Source: Pseudooceanicola spongiae
GTDB taxonomy: Bacteria > Pseudomonadota > Alphaproteobacteria > Rhodobacterales > Rhodobacteraceae
Length of the DNA: 64,000 bases
Reading direction: 5' to 3'
Assembly (NCBI RefSeq): GCF_014899185.1
Contig: NZ_CP045201.1
Location: 604,501 to 668,500 of the forward strand
Shown here: piece by piece, positions 37,765 to 47,107 of the stretch
How the letters are laid out: each line of letters starts with the position of its first letter
Numbering within the stretch: the first letter of the stretch is position 1
Position numbers and translations under genes: made by a program
Notes under the pieces: generated by a model
Told to the model about the DNA's origin: nothing
What the model saw: the letters and a program-made list of their open reading frames with translations, nothing else
Databases searched by the model: none

Positions 37765-39093
37765 TCATTTCTCTGGCATCAATCCGCGTGGGCTGAAGCG
37801 TAGCACCACCAGCAGGATGATCCCCATCACCAGCATGCGCATATGCGCGGCCGAGTTCAGCAGGTGGTCCTTGAGCGGGCCATCGGCGAAGGGCGAGGCC
37901 GCCCAGCCCATGATGTCCGGGCCCCAGTCGCCGGCCTTGACCCAGAGATACCAGACCAGAATACCGCCGAGGACCGAGCCCCAGTTGCTGCCTGACCCGC
38001 CGACGATCACCATGACGAGGATCAGGAAGGTATAGCGCAGCGGGTTGTAGCTGGCCGGGGTCATCTGCCCGTCGAGCGAGATCATCATCGCCCCCGCCAG
38101 ACCGATCACCGCCGAGCCGAGCACAAAGATCTGCAGGTGGCGGCGGGTCACGTTCTTGCCCATGGCGGCGGCCGAAACCTCGTTATCGCGGATCGCGCGC
38201 ATCATCCGGCCCCAAGGGGATTTCAGCGCCAGCTCGGTGCCCCAGATCAGCAGCAGGATCACCACGACGAAGAGGGCGAGGAAGGCCAGCTTCACCGTCA
38301 GCGTCGACGCGAGCGTCGGATCCATGCCCCAGCTCTGCGCCTTTGCGACGAAGCTAGCGGAGTTCTGCAGGTCGATCTCATACGGGACAGGCCAGGGGCG
38401 CGGGATGCCATTGACGTTGAGGACGCCGCGATCAAGCCACTGTTCGTTCTTCAGCACGGCGACGATGATTTCGGCAATCCCGAGCGTCGCAATGGCGAGG
38501 TAGTCCGAGCGCAGCCCAAGGGCAGTCTTGCCGACCAGCCAGGCAGCACCCGCGGCCAGCAGAGCGCCCACCGGCCAGGAGATCAGCGTCGGCCAGCCAA
38601 GCCCACCGAGGTTGCCCGCAGCGGAGGGGTTGATCGCCTCGACAGCCGTGACCGCCGGATCGAACACCCAGCGGAAGGCGAAGAAACCGACGATCAGGAT
38701 CAGCGCCACCAGCAGACCGCGCAGCTTGCCCGACGTGCGCCGGTAGGCCTGAACGGCCAGCAGCACGGCGATCACCGCCACGGCGAAGGCGGTGATCAGC
38801 CCGGGCCCGCCCGCGCGAAACGCCCCCGGTGTCGGCGCGGTCGAGATCAGCACGGGCGCGAGGCCGCCGAGCGCGAGGAACCCCATGGCGCCGGCGTTGA
38901 ACAGCCCGGCATAGCCCCACTGCATGTTGACGCCGAGCGCCATGATCGCCGACAGCAACCCCATGTTGAGGATGCCGAGGGTCGAATTCCAGCCCGAGGT
39001 CAGCCCCTCGATCACCAGCAGGGCGGCGAGGATGGCAAAGCAGATGGGGCCGCGCAGGGTGCTGCTCTGCCCCGGTTGATGGGTTCCGCTCAT
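37765..39093 (-). CDS. livM: Branched-chain amino acid type ABC transporter permease LivM
   Basis: 442-residue membrane subunit with 10 or more hydrophobic segments. It is longer than E. coli LivM by some extra loops and helices near residues 95-125. Family motifs are MALGVNMQWGYAGLFNAGAMGFLALG and, in the C-terminal half, the EAA-like AIRDNEVSAAAMGKNV. It is the last gene of the livG-livF-livH-livM row, overlapping livH by 4 bases (39090-39093). Confidence 0.92.
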   Translation of the reverse strand: MSGTHQPGQSSTLRGPICFAILAALLVIEGLTSGWNSTLGILNMGLLSAIMALGVNMQWGYAGLFNAGAMGFLALGGLAPVLISTAPTPGAFRAGGPGLITAFAVAVIAVLLAVQAYRRTSGKLRGLLVALILIVGFFAFRWVFDPAVTAVEAINPSAAGNLGGLGWPTLISWPVGALLAAGAAWLVGKTALGLRSDYLAIATLGIAEIIVAVLKNEQWLDRGVLNVNGIPRPWPVPYEIDLQNSASFVAKAQSWGMDPTLASTLTVKLAFLALFVVVILLLIWGTELALKSPWGRMMRAIRDNEVSAAAMGKNVTRRHLQIFVLGSAVIGLAGAMMISLDGQMTPASYNPLRYTFLILVMVIVGGSGSNWGSVLGGILVWYLWVKAGDWGPDIMGWAASPFADGPLKDHLLNSAAHMRMLVMGIILLVVLRFSPRGLMPEK

Positions 39094-40097
39094 ACGATTT
39101 TCCCCTTCAGAAGGCCCGTCGGCTTGAAGATCAGCACGAGGATCAGGATCGTGAAACTGACGGCGAATTTATAATCGGTGGAGAGCAGCTGGACGAGGCC
39201 GTCCGGCTCCCAGTGCGGGATCAGGTAGGTGGCGACCTTCTTCCAGGCGTAGGTCAGGCCCACCTCGGAGAAGGAAATCACAAACCCACCGAGGATCGCG
39301 CCCACCGGGCTGCCGATGCCGCCGACGATGGCAGCGGCAAAGATCGGCAGCAGCAGCTGGAAGTAGGTGAAGGCCTTGAAGGACTTGTCCAGCCCATAGA
39401 GCGTGCCCGCGATGGTCGCCAGCGCCCCGGTGATGATCCAGGTGACGGTGACGACGCGGTCGGGGTTGATGCCCGAGAGCAGGGCCAGATCCTCGTTATC
39501 AGAGAAGGCGCGCATCGATTTGCCGGTGCGGGTGCGGTTGAGGAACCAGAACAGCGCCACCATCACCAGCAGGGCGGTGACGATGGTGATGACCTGGGTC
39601 GAACGCAGGGTCAGCGGTTCGCTGAGGCCGGTCATGTCGCGCCACTGGCGGGCGCTGATGACGAAGCGTTCGCCGTCGTCAAAGGTGATCTGGTCGACGC
39701 CGATCAGAAAGCGGGTGAGGGCGTTCATCACGAACATCACCCCGACCGAGACCATGACGAGGATCACCGGCGCGGCGCGCACCTTTCGATAGAACTTGTA
39801 GACGACGCGGTCGGTCCCCAGAAGCAGCGCCGCCGTGACGATGATGCCGAAGGGCAGCGCCAGCAGGGCGGTCGGCAGCGGGCCGAGGCTGATGCCCCAG
39901 CTCTGGAACAGCCACGTGAACAGGATCACGATGCCGGTGCCAAACGCCATGGTGTCGCCATGGGCGAAGTTGGAAAACCGCAGGATCGAATAGACCAGCG
40001 TGACCCCGAGCGCGCCGAGCGCAAGCTGCGCGCCATAGGCGGTGGCGGGGATGAGGACGTAGTTGGTGAGTGCGACGAGCGCGTTGATGACATCCAT
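39090..40097 (-). CDS. livH: Branched-chain amino acid type ABC transporter permease LivH
   Basis: 335-residue membrane subunit. Motifs are LGALGVTLVYSILRFSNFAHGD near the N-terminus and, around residues 195-205, AFSDNEDLALLSGINPDRV, the coupling-helix region that contacts the ATPases. FAAAIVGGIGSPVGAILGG is the conserved late helix. It starts 3 bases after livF and overlaps livM by 4 bases, so the four genes should be made in step. Confidence 0.93.
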   Translation of the reverse strand: MDVINALVALTNYVLIPATAYGAQLALGALGVTLVYSILRFSNFAHGDTMAFGTGIVILFTWLFQSWGISLGPLPTALLALPFGIIVTAALLLGTDRVVYKFYRKVRAAPVILVMVSVGVMFVMNALTRFLIGVDQITFDDGERFVISARQWRDMTGLSEPLTLRSTQVITIVTALLVMVALFWFLNRTRTGKSMRAFSDNEDLALLSGINPDRVVTVTWIITGALATIAGTLYGLDKSFKAFTYFQLLLPIFAAAIVGGIGSPVGAILGGFVISFSEVGLTYAWKKVATYLIPHWEPDGLVQLLSTDYKFAVSFTILILVLIFKPTGLLKGKIV

Positions 40098-40100
40098 CTC

Positions 40101-40805
40101 TCAACCCCCCAGAAAGGTGCGGCGGACCTCCGGATTGGCCAGAAGGGCCTCTCCGGTGTCGGTGTAGCGGTTTTCGCCCTGGGCGAGTACATAGCCTTTG
40201 TCCGCGATCTCAAGCGCTTGCCGGGCGTTTTGTTCGACCATCAGGATCGAGATGCCAGAGCGGGCGACCTCGATGATGCGATCAAACAGCTCGTCCATGA
40301 CGATGGGGCTCACGCCTGCGGTGGGTTCGTCCAACATCAGAAGCTTGGGTTGCGTCATCAGCGCGCGCCCGACGGCGACCTGCTGGCGTTGCCCGCCCGA
40401 CAGCTCGCCCGCGTTCTGGCGGCGCTTGTCCTTGAGGATCGGGAACAGATCGAAGACCTGCGCCATGGTGGCGCGGTAATCGTCGTTGCGGATGAAGGCG
40501 CCCATCTCGAGGTTTTCCTCGACCGACATGGTCGGGAAGACGTTGTTGACCTGCGGCACGAAGCCCATGCCCATCTTGACGCGATCCTGCGGCGACAGGG
40601 CGGTGATGTCCTGACCGTCCAGTGTGACCGAGCCTTCGCGCAGCGGCAGCATCCCGAAGACGGCCTTCATCGCGGTGGATTTACCAGCACCATTGGGGCC
40701 GACGATCACGGCAATTTCGCCCTTTTCGACGGTCAACGTGCAGCCGTGCAGAATGTCGGCCTTGCCGTAGCCGCCGGTCATGTTGGCGGCATTGAGATAG
40801 CTCAT
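40101..40805 (-). CDS. livF: Branched-chain amino acid type ABC transporter ATPase LivF
   Basis: 234-residue ATP-binding subunit. Walker A is VGPNGAGKST (about residues 36-45), the signature motif is ELSGGQRQQVAVGRAL, and Walker B is LLMLDEPTAGVSP. It ends RRTFLGG, as LivF proteins usually do. The start overlaps the livG stop by 4 bases. Confidence 0.94.
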   Translation of the reverse strand: MSYLNAANMTGGYGKADILHGCTLTVEKGEIAVIVGPNGAGKSTAMKAVFGMLPLREGSVTLDGQDITALSPQDRVKMGMGFVPQVNNVFPTMSVEENLEMGAFIRNDDYRATMAQVFDLFPILKDKRRQNAGELSGGQRQQVAVGRALMTQPKLLMLDEPTAGVSPIVMDELFDRIIEVARSGISILMVEQNARQALEIADKGYVLAQGENRYTDTGEALLANPEVRRTFLGG

Positions 40806-41587
40806 TGCGCGCCCTCTTTGGTTTTGTTCTTGAGGCCGGTGCCGAGGTAAGCCTCGATCACCGCTTCGTTTTCCATGATATGCGCGGCGGAGCCTTCGGC
40901 CAGCACGCGACCCTCGGCCATGACGATGACCGGGTCACACAGGCGGCCGATGAAATCCATGTCATGCTCGATGACGCAGAAGGTATAGCCGCGCTCCTTG
41001 TTGAGCCGCACGATGGCGTCGCCGATGGTGTTGAGCAGGGTGCGGTTCACGCCCGCGCCTACCTCGTCCAGAAAGACGATCTTGGCCTCGACCATCATGG
41101 TGCGACCGAGTTCCAGCAGCTTCTTCTGACCGCCGGAGAGGTTGCCTGCCTTCTCGTCGCGCAGGTGCGAGATGGTGAGGAAGTCGAGCACCTCATCGGC
41201 CTGTTTCAGCAGGGCGGCTTCGTCGTCGCGGATGCGTTTGCGCCCGATCAGCGTGTTCAGCAGCGTCTCGCCCGACTGGTGCGCGGGCACCATCATCAGG
41301 TTTTCGCGCACGGTGAGCGAGGGGAATTCATGCGCCACCTGAAAGGTGCGCAGCAGGCCCTTGTGAAACAGCTCATGCGGTTTCAGCCCGGTGATGTCTT
41401 CGCCGTCCATCGTCACGCGGCCAGAGGTTGGTTGATGAACCCCGGCGATAACGTTGAAAAGCGTGGATTTTCCGGCCCCGTTCGGGCCGATCAGACCGGT
41501 GATCGAGCCATCGGCGATCTCAAGACTTGCCCCATCGACGGCCCGGAACCCGCCGAAGGATTTCACTAGATTATCGACCCGGATCAT
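40802..41587 (-). CDS. livG: Branched-chain amino acid type ABC transporter ATPase LivG
   Basis: 261-residue ATP-binding subunit. Walker A is GPNGAGKSTLFN, the signature NLSGGQKKLLELGRTMM, and Walker B KIVFLDEVGAGVN. The last residue before the catalytic glutamate fits the LivG group. The gene starts 106 bases downstream of the binding-protein gene, with a strong hairpin in between that probably lowers expression of the membrane genes relative to the binding protein. Confidence 0.94.
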   Translation of the reverse strand: MIRVDNLVKSFGGFRAVDGASLEIADGSITGLIGPNGAGKSTLFNVIAGVHQPTSGRVTMDGEDITGLKPHELFHKGLLRTFQVAHEFPSLTVRENLMMVPAHQSGETLLNTLIGRKRIRDDEAALLKQADEVLDFLTISHLRDEKAGNLSGGQKKLLELGRTMMVEAKIVFLDEVGAGVNRTLLNTIGDAIVRLNKERGYTFCVIEHDMDFIGRLCDPVIVMAEGRVLAEGSAAHIMENEAVIEAYLGTGLKNKTKEGAQ

Positions 41588-41647
41588 GGGGCCCCCCGAC
41601 TTTATGCGTTACACGAAGATCGCGCCGCAAAGTTCTGTTATAAATCG

Positions 41648-41678
41648 AAAATAGCCCGGACTGAATCCGGGCTATTTT
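41648..41678 (-). terminator. Attenuating terminator after the binding-protein gene
   Basis: Perfect 13-bp stem, arms AAAATAGCCCGGA (41648-41660) and TCCGGGCTATTTT (41666-41678) around CTGAA. The stem itself ends in a U-run on the minus strand. It lies between the substrate-binding gene and livG on the same strand, so it fits partial termination that sets a high ratio of binding protein to permease. Confidence 0.85.
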
Positions 41679-41693
41679 CAGGTTGAGTAGAGA

Positions 41694-42878
41694 TCAGCGG
41701 TATTTGACCGTGGTGATCTTGTCGTCCTTGATCTCGATCTCGCGGAAGGTGCCTGCGGCTTCGCCGTTGCCGATCAGGTTGATCGCGGTGGCGCCTTCAT
41801 AGTCGATGGCGGTACCGGCTTCGATCAGCTCAAGGCCCTTGGCCAGCTCACCGGGATAGATCTTTTCGCCGGGACCGTTGGCGATTTCCATGATCTTGTC
41901 CTTGTAGACCGATGGGTCGGTGGACTCGGCGGCCTGCATCGCCAGCAGCATCAGCGCCGCGCCATCATAGGCACCGCCGGAATAGGCGGAGGAGCCGTCA
42001 TAGCCTGCAGCCTCGGCCATCGAGAGGTAGGTCTGCATGCCCTGACCTTCGGAGTCGGGCAGCTGGCCGAAGGAGCCGTTGATCTCGGAGCCGAAGTTGT
42101 CCTCCAGCGTCTGGCTGACCATGCCGTCGGGGAAGACGAAGGTCTCGAACGCGCCGGAATCCAGCGCGCCGCGCAGCACGCCCGAGCCGCCCTGATCGAC
42201 ATACCCAGCCACGACCAGCGCATCGCCACCGGCGGAGGCGAGAGAGCCGACTTCGGCGGAATAGTCGCCTTTGCCGTCTTCATGAGCGGTCGAGATGGTG
42301 ACGGTGCCGCCAGCTGCCTTGAACGCGGTTTCAAAGCTGTCGGCCAGACCCTTGCCGTAATCGTTGTTGGTATAGGTCACGGCGACGGATTTGAGGCCCT
42401 TTTCCATGAGCTCGTCGGACATGACTTCGCCCTGACGCGCGTCGGAAGGCGCGGTGCGGAAGAACAGGCCGTCGTCGTCCATCGTCGACAGAGCAGGCGA
42501 GGTGGCGGAGGGCGAGATCATCACGATGCCGTTGGGCATGGCGACGTTCTGCAGCGCGGCGGTGGTCGCACCAGAGCACATGGCGCCCAGGATGCCTTTT
42601 ACGCCATCGGTGGTGACGAGGGTCTCAGCCGCAGCGGTGGCCGCTGCCGCGTCGACGCAGGTGGAATCACCGCGCACCGGGGTCACGGTATCGCCACCCA
42701 GCAGCTTGCCGGAGTCAGAGACCTCTTTCATCGCCATTTCGGCGCCTTGCGCCATGGCGGGGGCGAGCGATTCAAGCGGACCGGTAAAACCCAGCAGGAC
42801 ACCCATCTTGATGTCTTCTGCGTAAGACGCGCTTGCGCACAGGCTAATGGCCGCGGAGGCCAGAAGAAGCTTTTTCAA
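41694..42878 (-). CDS. Branched-chain amino acid type ABC transporter substrate-binding protein
   Basis: Periplasmic type I binding protein, 394 residues, with a signal peptide MKKLLLASAAISLCASASYA cleaved before EDIK. It begins with IKMGVLLGFTGPLESLAPAMAQGAEMA, the usual first strand and helix, and has ILGAMCSGATTAAL and ISPSATSPALS lining the ligand cleft. The start codon is TTG at 42878, with GGGAG upstream. The ligand could be a branched-chain amino acid, an amide or a urea-like compound; sequence alone does not decide. It heads the liv operon and follows a large palindrome. Confidence 0.92.
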   Translation of the reverse strand: MKKLLLASAAISLCASASYAEDIKMGVLLGFTGPLESLAPAMAQGAEMAMKEVSDSGKLLGGDTVTPVRGDSTCVDAAAATAAAETLVTTDGVKGILGAMCSGATTAALQNVAMPNGIVMISPSATSPALSTMDDDGLFFRTAPSDARQGEVMSDELMEKGLKSVAVTYTNNDYGKGLADSFETAFKAAGGTVTISTAHEDGKGDYSAEVGSLASAGGDALVVAGYVDQGGSGVLRGALDSGAFETFVFPDGMVSQTLEDNFGSEINGSFGQLPDSEGQGMQTYLSMAEAAGYDGSSAYSGGAYDGAALMLLAMQAAESTDPSVYKDKIMEIANGPGEKIYPGELAKGLELIEAGTAIDYEGATAINLIGNGEAAGTFREIEIKDDKITTVKYR

Positions 42879-42945
42879 TTCGTTACTCCCATGTTGGAAC
42901 TTGCGTTCTGGGAAGAGATTAATTTGTGGTCAATGAAAAGGAAAG

Positions 42946-42970
42946 CACTGTGTTAGCGGCTAACAAAGTG
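42946..42970. promoter_or_regulatory. 25-bp dyad upstream of the liv-type operon
   Basis: Inner arms TGTTAGC (42951-42957) and GCTAACA (42959-42965) around a single G, with outer arms CACT (42946-42949) and AGTG (42967-42970). It is 68-92 bases upstream of the binding-protein start. Size and symmetry suggest an operator for a dimeric regulator. Confidence 0.55.
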
Positions 42971-43017
42971 TTTCTTATAGTAAAGTTTGCAAGGTTTTCG
43001 GCGACGTAGGGGAAAGG

Positions 43018-43042
43018 AAAAGCCCCGCCACGTATGGCAGGG
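43018..43042 (-). terminator. Probable terminator of the first RutA-like gene
   Basis: Arms AGCCCCGCC (43021-43029) and GGCAGGGCT with one mismatch, preceded on the plus strand by AAA, which is a U-run for the minus strand. It lies 30 bases past the stop codon of the gene at 43073. Confidence 0.6.
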
Positions 43043-43072
43043 CTGATCGGGCTTTTTGTGGCGAGTGCCGGG

Positions 43073-44155
43073 CTATTCCGCTGCGATGGCAATATCCTTG
43101 CGGCAGGCCATCAGCGGCTGGATGTGCTGGCCGAAGGCGTCGATGCCTTCGACGAAATCGTCAAAGGTCATCATGATGCCTTTCACGCCCGGCACGGCGG
43201 CGGCTTCGTCCAGCATCCGGGCGACGGTGGCGTAGGAACCGACGATCGTGCCCATGTTGAAGTTGACCGCGCCTTCGGGAAGGTTGATCGCCTTGGCGGT
43301 CGATTCCTCGCCTGCGGTGGCGTCGGCGGCGCCTTGCACGCCCATGTAGGAGAGCGCCTCCATATCCGCGCCTTCGCGGTAGCTGTCCCATTTGGCGCGC
43401 GCGGCCTCGTCCGTTTCATCGGCGATGATCATGAACAGCACATAGGCGCCAACATCACGACCGGTCTCGGCAGCCGCCTCGCTGAGGCGCGCGGCGGTGG
43501 TGGCGAAAGCGGTGGGGGTGTTGATGCCGGAGCCGAGCACGAAGGAATAGTCGGCGTAGTTCGACGAAAACGCCATGCCTGTGCCGGACTGGCCCGCCGC
43601 CACGATCTCGATCGGGCTGGAGGGTTTCGGCGAGAGCTTGCAGTCTTCCATGGTGAAGTGCTTGCCCTTGAAATCCGATGTGCCCTCGGACCACAGATCC
43701 TTCATCACCTGGACATATTCGCTGGCATATTCATAGCGATAGCCGAAGTAGTCGTCGCCGGGCCAGACGCCCATCTGGGTGTATTCATTGGGTGCCCAGC
43801 CGGTCACGATATTGATGCCGAAGCGGCCCGGTGCAACGCTGTCGATGGTCGAGGCCATGCGCGCAACGATGGCAGGGGGCAGGGTCAGGATTGCGGTCGA
43901 GGCGAAGAGCTTGATCTTGCTTGTGACGGCGGCGAGGGCCGACATCAGGGTAAAGCTCTCAAGGTTGTGGTCCCAGAATTCCGTCTCGCCACCAAAGCCG
44001 CGCAGCTTGACCATTGAGAGCGCGAAATCCAGCCCGTAGCCTTCGGCCTTTTGAACGATCACCCGGTTGAGGTCAAAAGACGGCATATATTGCGGCGACG
44101 ATTTGGAAATCAGCCAGCCATTGTTCCCGATTGGAATGAAGACACCCATGTCCAT
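43073..44155 (-). CDS. RutA-like FMN-dependent monooxygenase, paralogue 1
   Basis: 360-residue TIM-barrel enzyme of the luciferase-like (LLM) family. The start [17 protein letters not shown] and the segments [51 protein letters not shown] and [12 protein letters not shown] follow RutA, the pyrimidine monooxygenase that opens the uracil ring using reduced FMN and oxygen. It is similar along its whole length to the gene at 44426. The true substrate is unknown because the other rut genes are replaced here by different hydrolases. Reduced FMN would come from the RutF-like protein at 55863. A 27-bp palindrome lies upstream. Confidence 0.85.
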   Translation of the reverse strand: MDMGVFIPIGNNGWLISKSSPQYMPSFDLNRVIVQKAEGYGLDFALSMVKLRGFGGETEFWDHNLESFTLMSALAAVTSKIKLFASTAILTLPPAIVARMASTIDSVAPGRFGINIVTGWAPNEYTQMGVWPGDDYFGYRYEYASEYVQVMKDLWSEGTSDFKGKHFTMEDCKLSPKPSSPIEIVAAGQSGTGMAFSSNYADYSFVLGSGINTPTAFATTAARLSEAAAETGRDVGAYVLFMIIADETDEAARAKWDSYREGADMEALSYMGVQGAADATAGEESTAKAINLPEGAVNFNMGTIVGSYATVARMLDEAAAVPGVKGIMMTFDDFVEGIDAFGQHIQPLMACRKDIAIAAE

Positions 44156-44327
44156 GTCGAATCTCCCCTTATGTGCAGATGTTGATGGCGTGATTTTTGC
44201 ATTTTTGAGGCGGGGCGTAATGTGGTGCGCTGATTATTCACGAAATGCAGCACAGAAATGTTGGGATATGCCTGCTTTTGAGGCGCGATTTCATGACGCC
44301 GAATGTGGCCAAAGGGAAACGGATTTA

Positions 44328-44354
44328 GCGCCGTAAATCAGTGATTTACAGCGC
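44328..44354. promoter_or_regulatory. 27-bp palindrome between the two RutA-like genes
   Basis: Arms GTAAATCA (44333-44340) and TGATTTAC (44342-44349) around a single G, framed by GCGC on both sides (44328-44331 and 44351-44354). It is 173 bases upstream of the first paralogue's start and 72 bases past the second paralogue's stop. There is no U-run, so an operator is more likely than a terminator. The rest of this 270-base gap shows nothing else I can support. Confidence 0.55.
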
Positions 44355-44425
44355 TGGTATGATTTGAAAAGGCATGGGGTCTTTGTGAGGCTCAATGCCC
44401 GCTATCAAGGCAAGGTCATTGGATC

Positions 44426-45529
44426 TCAGGCGGCCTGAGATGCCTTGGCTCCAATCCCATTTCGCGTTTTCATCAAGGGCTGGATGTATTGGCCGAATTG
44501 CTCGATCCCGATAACGAAATCATCAAATGTCAGCATGATGCCTTTCAACCCTTTGGTGGCGGCAATTTCATCCAGCATTTCAGCAACCTGTTCATAGGAG
44601 CCGATCAGTTTCAGCAATCCGGTAGGCTGGGGATTGGAAATGGCGCGGGTCAGAGCGACGGCGGTGGAGCCCTCCTTGGCGACCTTGTCCATGCCGGCCT
44701 GCGCGGCCTGCCACTCCAGCGCCTCGATATCGGTGCCCTCTTTGTAGAGGTTCCATTTGGCCCAGGCAGCTTCTTCGGTGCGGTCGGTGATGACCATCAG
44801 CAGCAGGAAGGCGCCGGTGTCGCGGCCATGCTTTTCCGCGGCGGCCGTGACCTTGGCGACCATCTCGCGGCTTTTTGTGGTCTCGTTGATGTCGCCTCCG
44901 GCACCGACGAAATTATAATCGCCATACTTGGCGACGAACTCCATGCCCTTTTCAGACTGGCCCGCTCCGACGATGGGGATGCGGTTGCCGGTGGGCTGCG
45001 GCGACAGTTTGCAGTCGTCCATCTGGAAGAAGTCGCCCTTGAAGTTGGAGGTGCCGGTGCCCCAGAGATCCTGCATGACCTGCACATATTCGCTGGCATA
45101 GTCGTAGCGGCGGGCGAAGTGTTCTGGGGTCAGCTCGATCCCCATCTGCTGGTACTCCTTTGGCTGCCAGCCGGTGACCATGTTGACGCCGAAACGGCCC
45201 GGCGCGATGGAATCGATGGTGGTGGCCATCCGCGCGGTGACGGCGGGCGGCATGGTCAGCATGGCGCAGGAGGCGAACAGCTTGATCCTGGTCGTCACGG
45301 CGGCAAGACCGGCCATGAGGGTGAAGCTTTCCAGATTGTGCACCCAGTATTCGGACGGGCCGTTGTAGCCGCGCAGCTTGATCATCGAGAGGGCGAAATC
45401 GAAGCCGAAATGTTCGGCCCGCTGCACCACGGCCTTGTTGAGATCAAAGCTCGGCATGGTTTTCGGCGAGGTGGTCGAGATCAGCCAGCCGCGGCTGCCG
45501 ATCGGAATGAAGATGCCAATCTGGGTCAT
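44426..45529 (-). CDS. RutA-like FMN-dependent monooxygenase, paralogue 2
   Basis: 367-residue LLM-family protein. [55 protein letters not shown] and FFQMDDCKLSPQPTG match RutA and paralogue 1 in the same order. It starts 10 bases after the MFS transporter stop, so the transporter and this enzyme form one unit. Differences from paralogue 1 cluster around residues 160-210 and 255-290, regions lining the active-site mouth in this fold, which suggests a different substrate. An insertion of about seven residues sits near the C-terminus. Confidence 0.85.
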   Translation of the reverse strand: MTQIGIFIPIGSRGWLISTTSPKTMPSFDLNKAVVQRAEHFGFDFALSMIKLRGYNGPSEYWVHNLESFTLMAGLAAVTTRIKLFASCAMLTMPPAVTARMATTIDSIAPGRFGVNMVTGWQPKEYQQMGIELTPEHFARRYDYASEYVQVMQDLWGTGTSNFKGDFFQMDDCKLSPQPTGNRIPIVGAGQSEKGMEFVAKYGDYNFVGAGGDINETTKSREMVAKVTAAAEKHGRDTGAFLLLMVITDRTEEAAWAKWNLYKEGTDIEALEWQAAQAGMDKVAKEGSTAVALTRAISNPQPTGLLKLIGSYEQVAEMLDEIAATKGLKGIMLTFDDFVIGIEQFGQYIQPLMKTRNGIGAKASQAA

Positions 45530-45539
45530 GTGCTACCTT

Positions 45540-47036
45540 TCAATGTCTCTCGACCACGGTGGGGTGGTGCGCTGGGTTGGGCTCAGCTTTCGCCAGACTG
45601 GGCTGCGGGCCAATCGACTTATTTCGCCGGGGGGCTTGAGATTTTCTCAGCCCCGGTGCGACGGGGCCTGTGTCTGCAGGGGCGAGGCGTGCCAGAACCG
45701 GCAGTGACAGCAGTGGGATCACGGCCATGCAGAGGAAGGCTGCGTGGAAATCGCCCAGAGAAACGGCAGCCGCGTCGCCCTGCAGCAGCGACAGCAGCGC
45801 CGCCGACAGCGATATGCCAAGGCCCATGGAGAGCTGCTGGAACACACCCGCCGAGGAGACGGCGCGCGACAGCTGGTGATCTGACAGCGCCGTATAGGTC
45901 AGCGTGTTTGCCGCGTTGAAATAGAGCGTGCGGATCGCCCCCGCGACGATGCAGACCGCGAGCAGAGGCAGCAATGGCCAGTTGGGCGTGATCAGAGCGA
46001 AGACGGCGACGGAGGCCGAGCCGGTCAGTGTCAGCGTGATCATCACGCAGCGAAAACCATGGCGCGCGATGAAGCCCTTGAGCAGAGGTTTCGAGGCGAA
46101 GGAGCCAAGGGCGGCGAGCGCCGAGAGCAGACCGGCGGTGATTGGGCGAAACCCCAGCCCCAGTTGCAGGATCAGCGGTGTCAGAAAGGCCATAGAGTTC
46201 AGCCCGCTGCGCCCGATGCCGCCCGCGACGACGCCGATGGCAAAGCCACGCTGCGCAAACAGCGACAGGTCTAGGGCGGGGGCCTGCATCCGGCGGGCGT
46301 GGCGGCGATAGACCAGAAACAGCGCCAGCGCGCCGCCCCCCAGACAGGCAGCACCAAGCGGGCCGAAGCGGGCATGGCCGAGCGCCTCGATCCCCAGCTG
46401 GAACAGGACCAGCGACAGCCCGGCAAGGGCGAAGCCTTTGAGATCAAAGCGTTTGGCACCCACGGGCGCCTCAGCCTCGATCAGGTGACGTGCGCCAAGG
46501 ATCGCGGCGGCGCAGATCGGCAGGTTGACCAGAAACAGCAGCCGCCAATGCGCCATCTCGGCCAGTGCCGCGCCAATCAGCGGCCCGATAAGCGGCCCGA
46601 TCAGCACCGGGATCGTCAGCCATGTCATCGCATCCAGCGTCCGCCCCCGGCCAAAGGCGCGCAACACGATCATGCGCCCGACGGGCGTCATCAGCGCGCC
46701 TCCGAACCCCTGGAGCAGGCGGAACGGCACCATCATCCACAGCTCCGGCATGACCGAGCACAGCACAGAGCCCGCCATGAAGACGCCCAGAGCGCCGCAG
46801 AACACCCGTCGCGCGCCAAAACGGTCGGCGAACCAGCCCGAGACCGGCATGAAGACCGCCAGACTGAGCAGATAGGCGGTGATCAGCACATGCAGCGACA
46901 GCGGCGACTGGCCCAGATCGCGGGCAATGGTCGGAATGGCGATCGTCAGCAGGGTTGAATCCACGCCCTGCATCAGAAAGGCGCAGGCCACGACGAAGGC
47001 GATCGAGATCTGGCGCCGATGAGACAGTTTGGACAA
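45540..47036 (-). CDS. MFS transporter, DHA2-type
   Basis: 498 residues with about 14 hydrophobic segments. The family motif A region is WFADRFGARRVFCGALG, motif C is in the fifth segment, and the N-terminal STLLTIAIPTIARDLG is typical of EmrB/MdtD-like proton-driven exporters. The start codon is TTG at 47036 with AGAGGTG upstream. It heads the unit that includes RutA-like paralogue 2. In context it could import the catabolic substrate or export a toxic intermediate. The last 40 residues are polar and poorly conserved-looking. Confidence 0.88.
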   Translation of the reverse strand: MSKLSHRRQISIAFVVACAFLMQGVDSTLLTIAIPTIARDLGQSPLSLHVLITAYLLSLAVFMPVSGWFADRFGARRVFCGALGVFMAGSVLCSVMPELWMMVPFRLLQGFGGALMTPVGRMIVLRAFGRGRTLDAMTWLTIPVLIGPLIGPLIGAALAEMAHWRLLFLVNLPICAAAILGARHLIEAEAPVGAKRFDLKGFALAGLSLVLFQLGIEALGHARFGPLGAACLGGGALALFLVYRRHARRMQAPALDLSLFAQRGFAIGVVAGGIGRSGLNSMAFLTPLILQLGLGFRPITAGLLSALAALGSFASKPLLKGFIARHGFRCVMITLTLTGSASVAVFALITPNWPLLPLLAVCIVAGAIRTLYFNAANTLTYTALSDHQLSRAVSSAGVFQQLSMGLGISLSAALLSLLQGDAAAVSLGDFHAAFLCMAVIPLLSLPVLARLAPADTGPVAPGLRKSQAPRRNKSIGPQPSLAKAEPNPAHHPTVVERH

Positions 47037-47107
47037 GGAACACCTCTACGTGCGACGAACAGGGCGCGTCCTGTTGGAATGGTCCGTGCGCGCGTGAGGC
47101 GTCAAAA

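Noticed and set aside
44067..44336. Plus-strand frame across the RutA paralogue 1 start
   Set aside because: Starts with TTG inside the antisense of a strong coding sequence, with no ribosome site and no family similarity.
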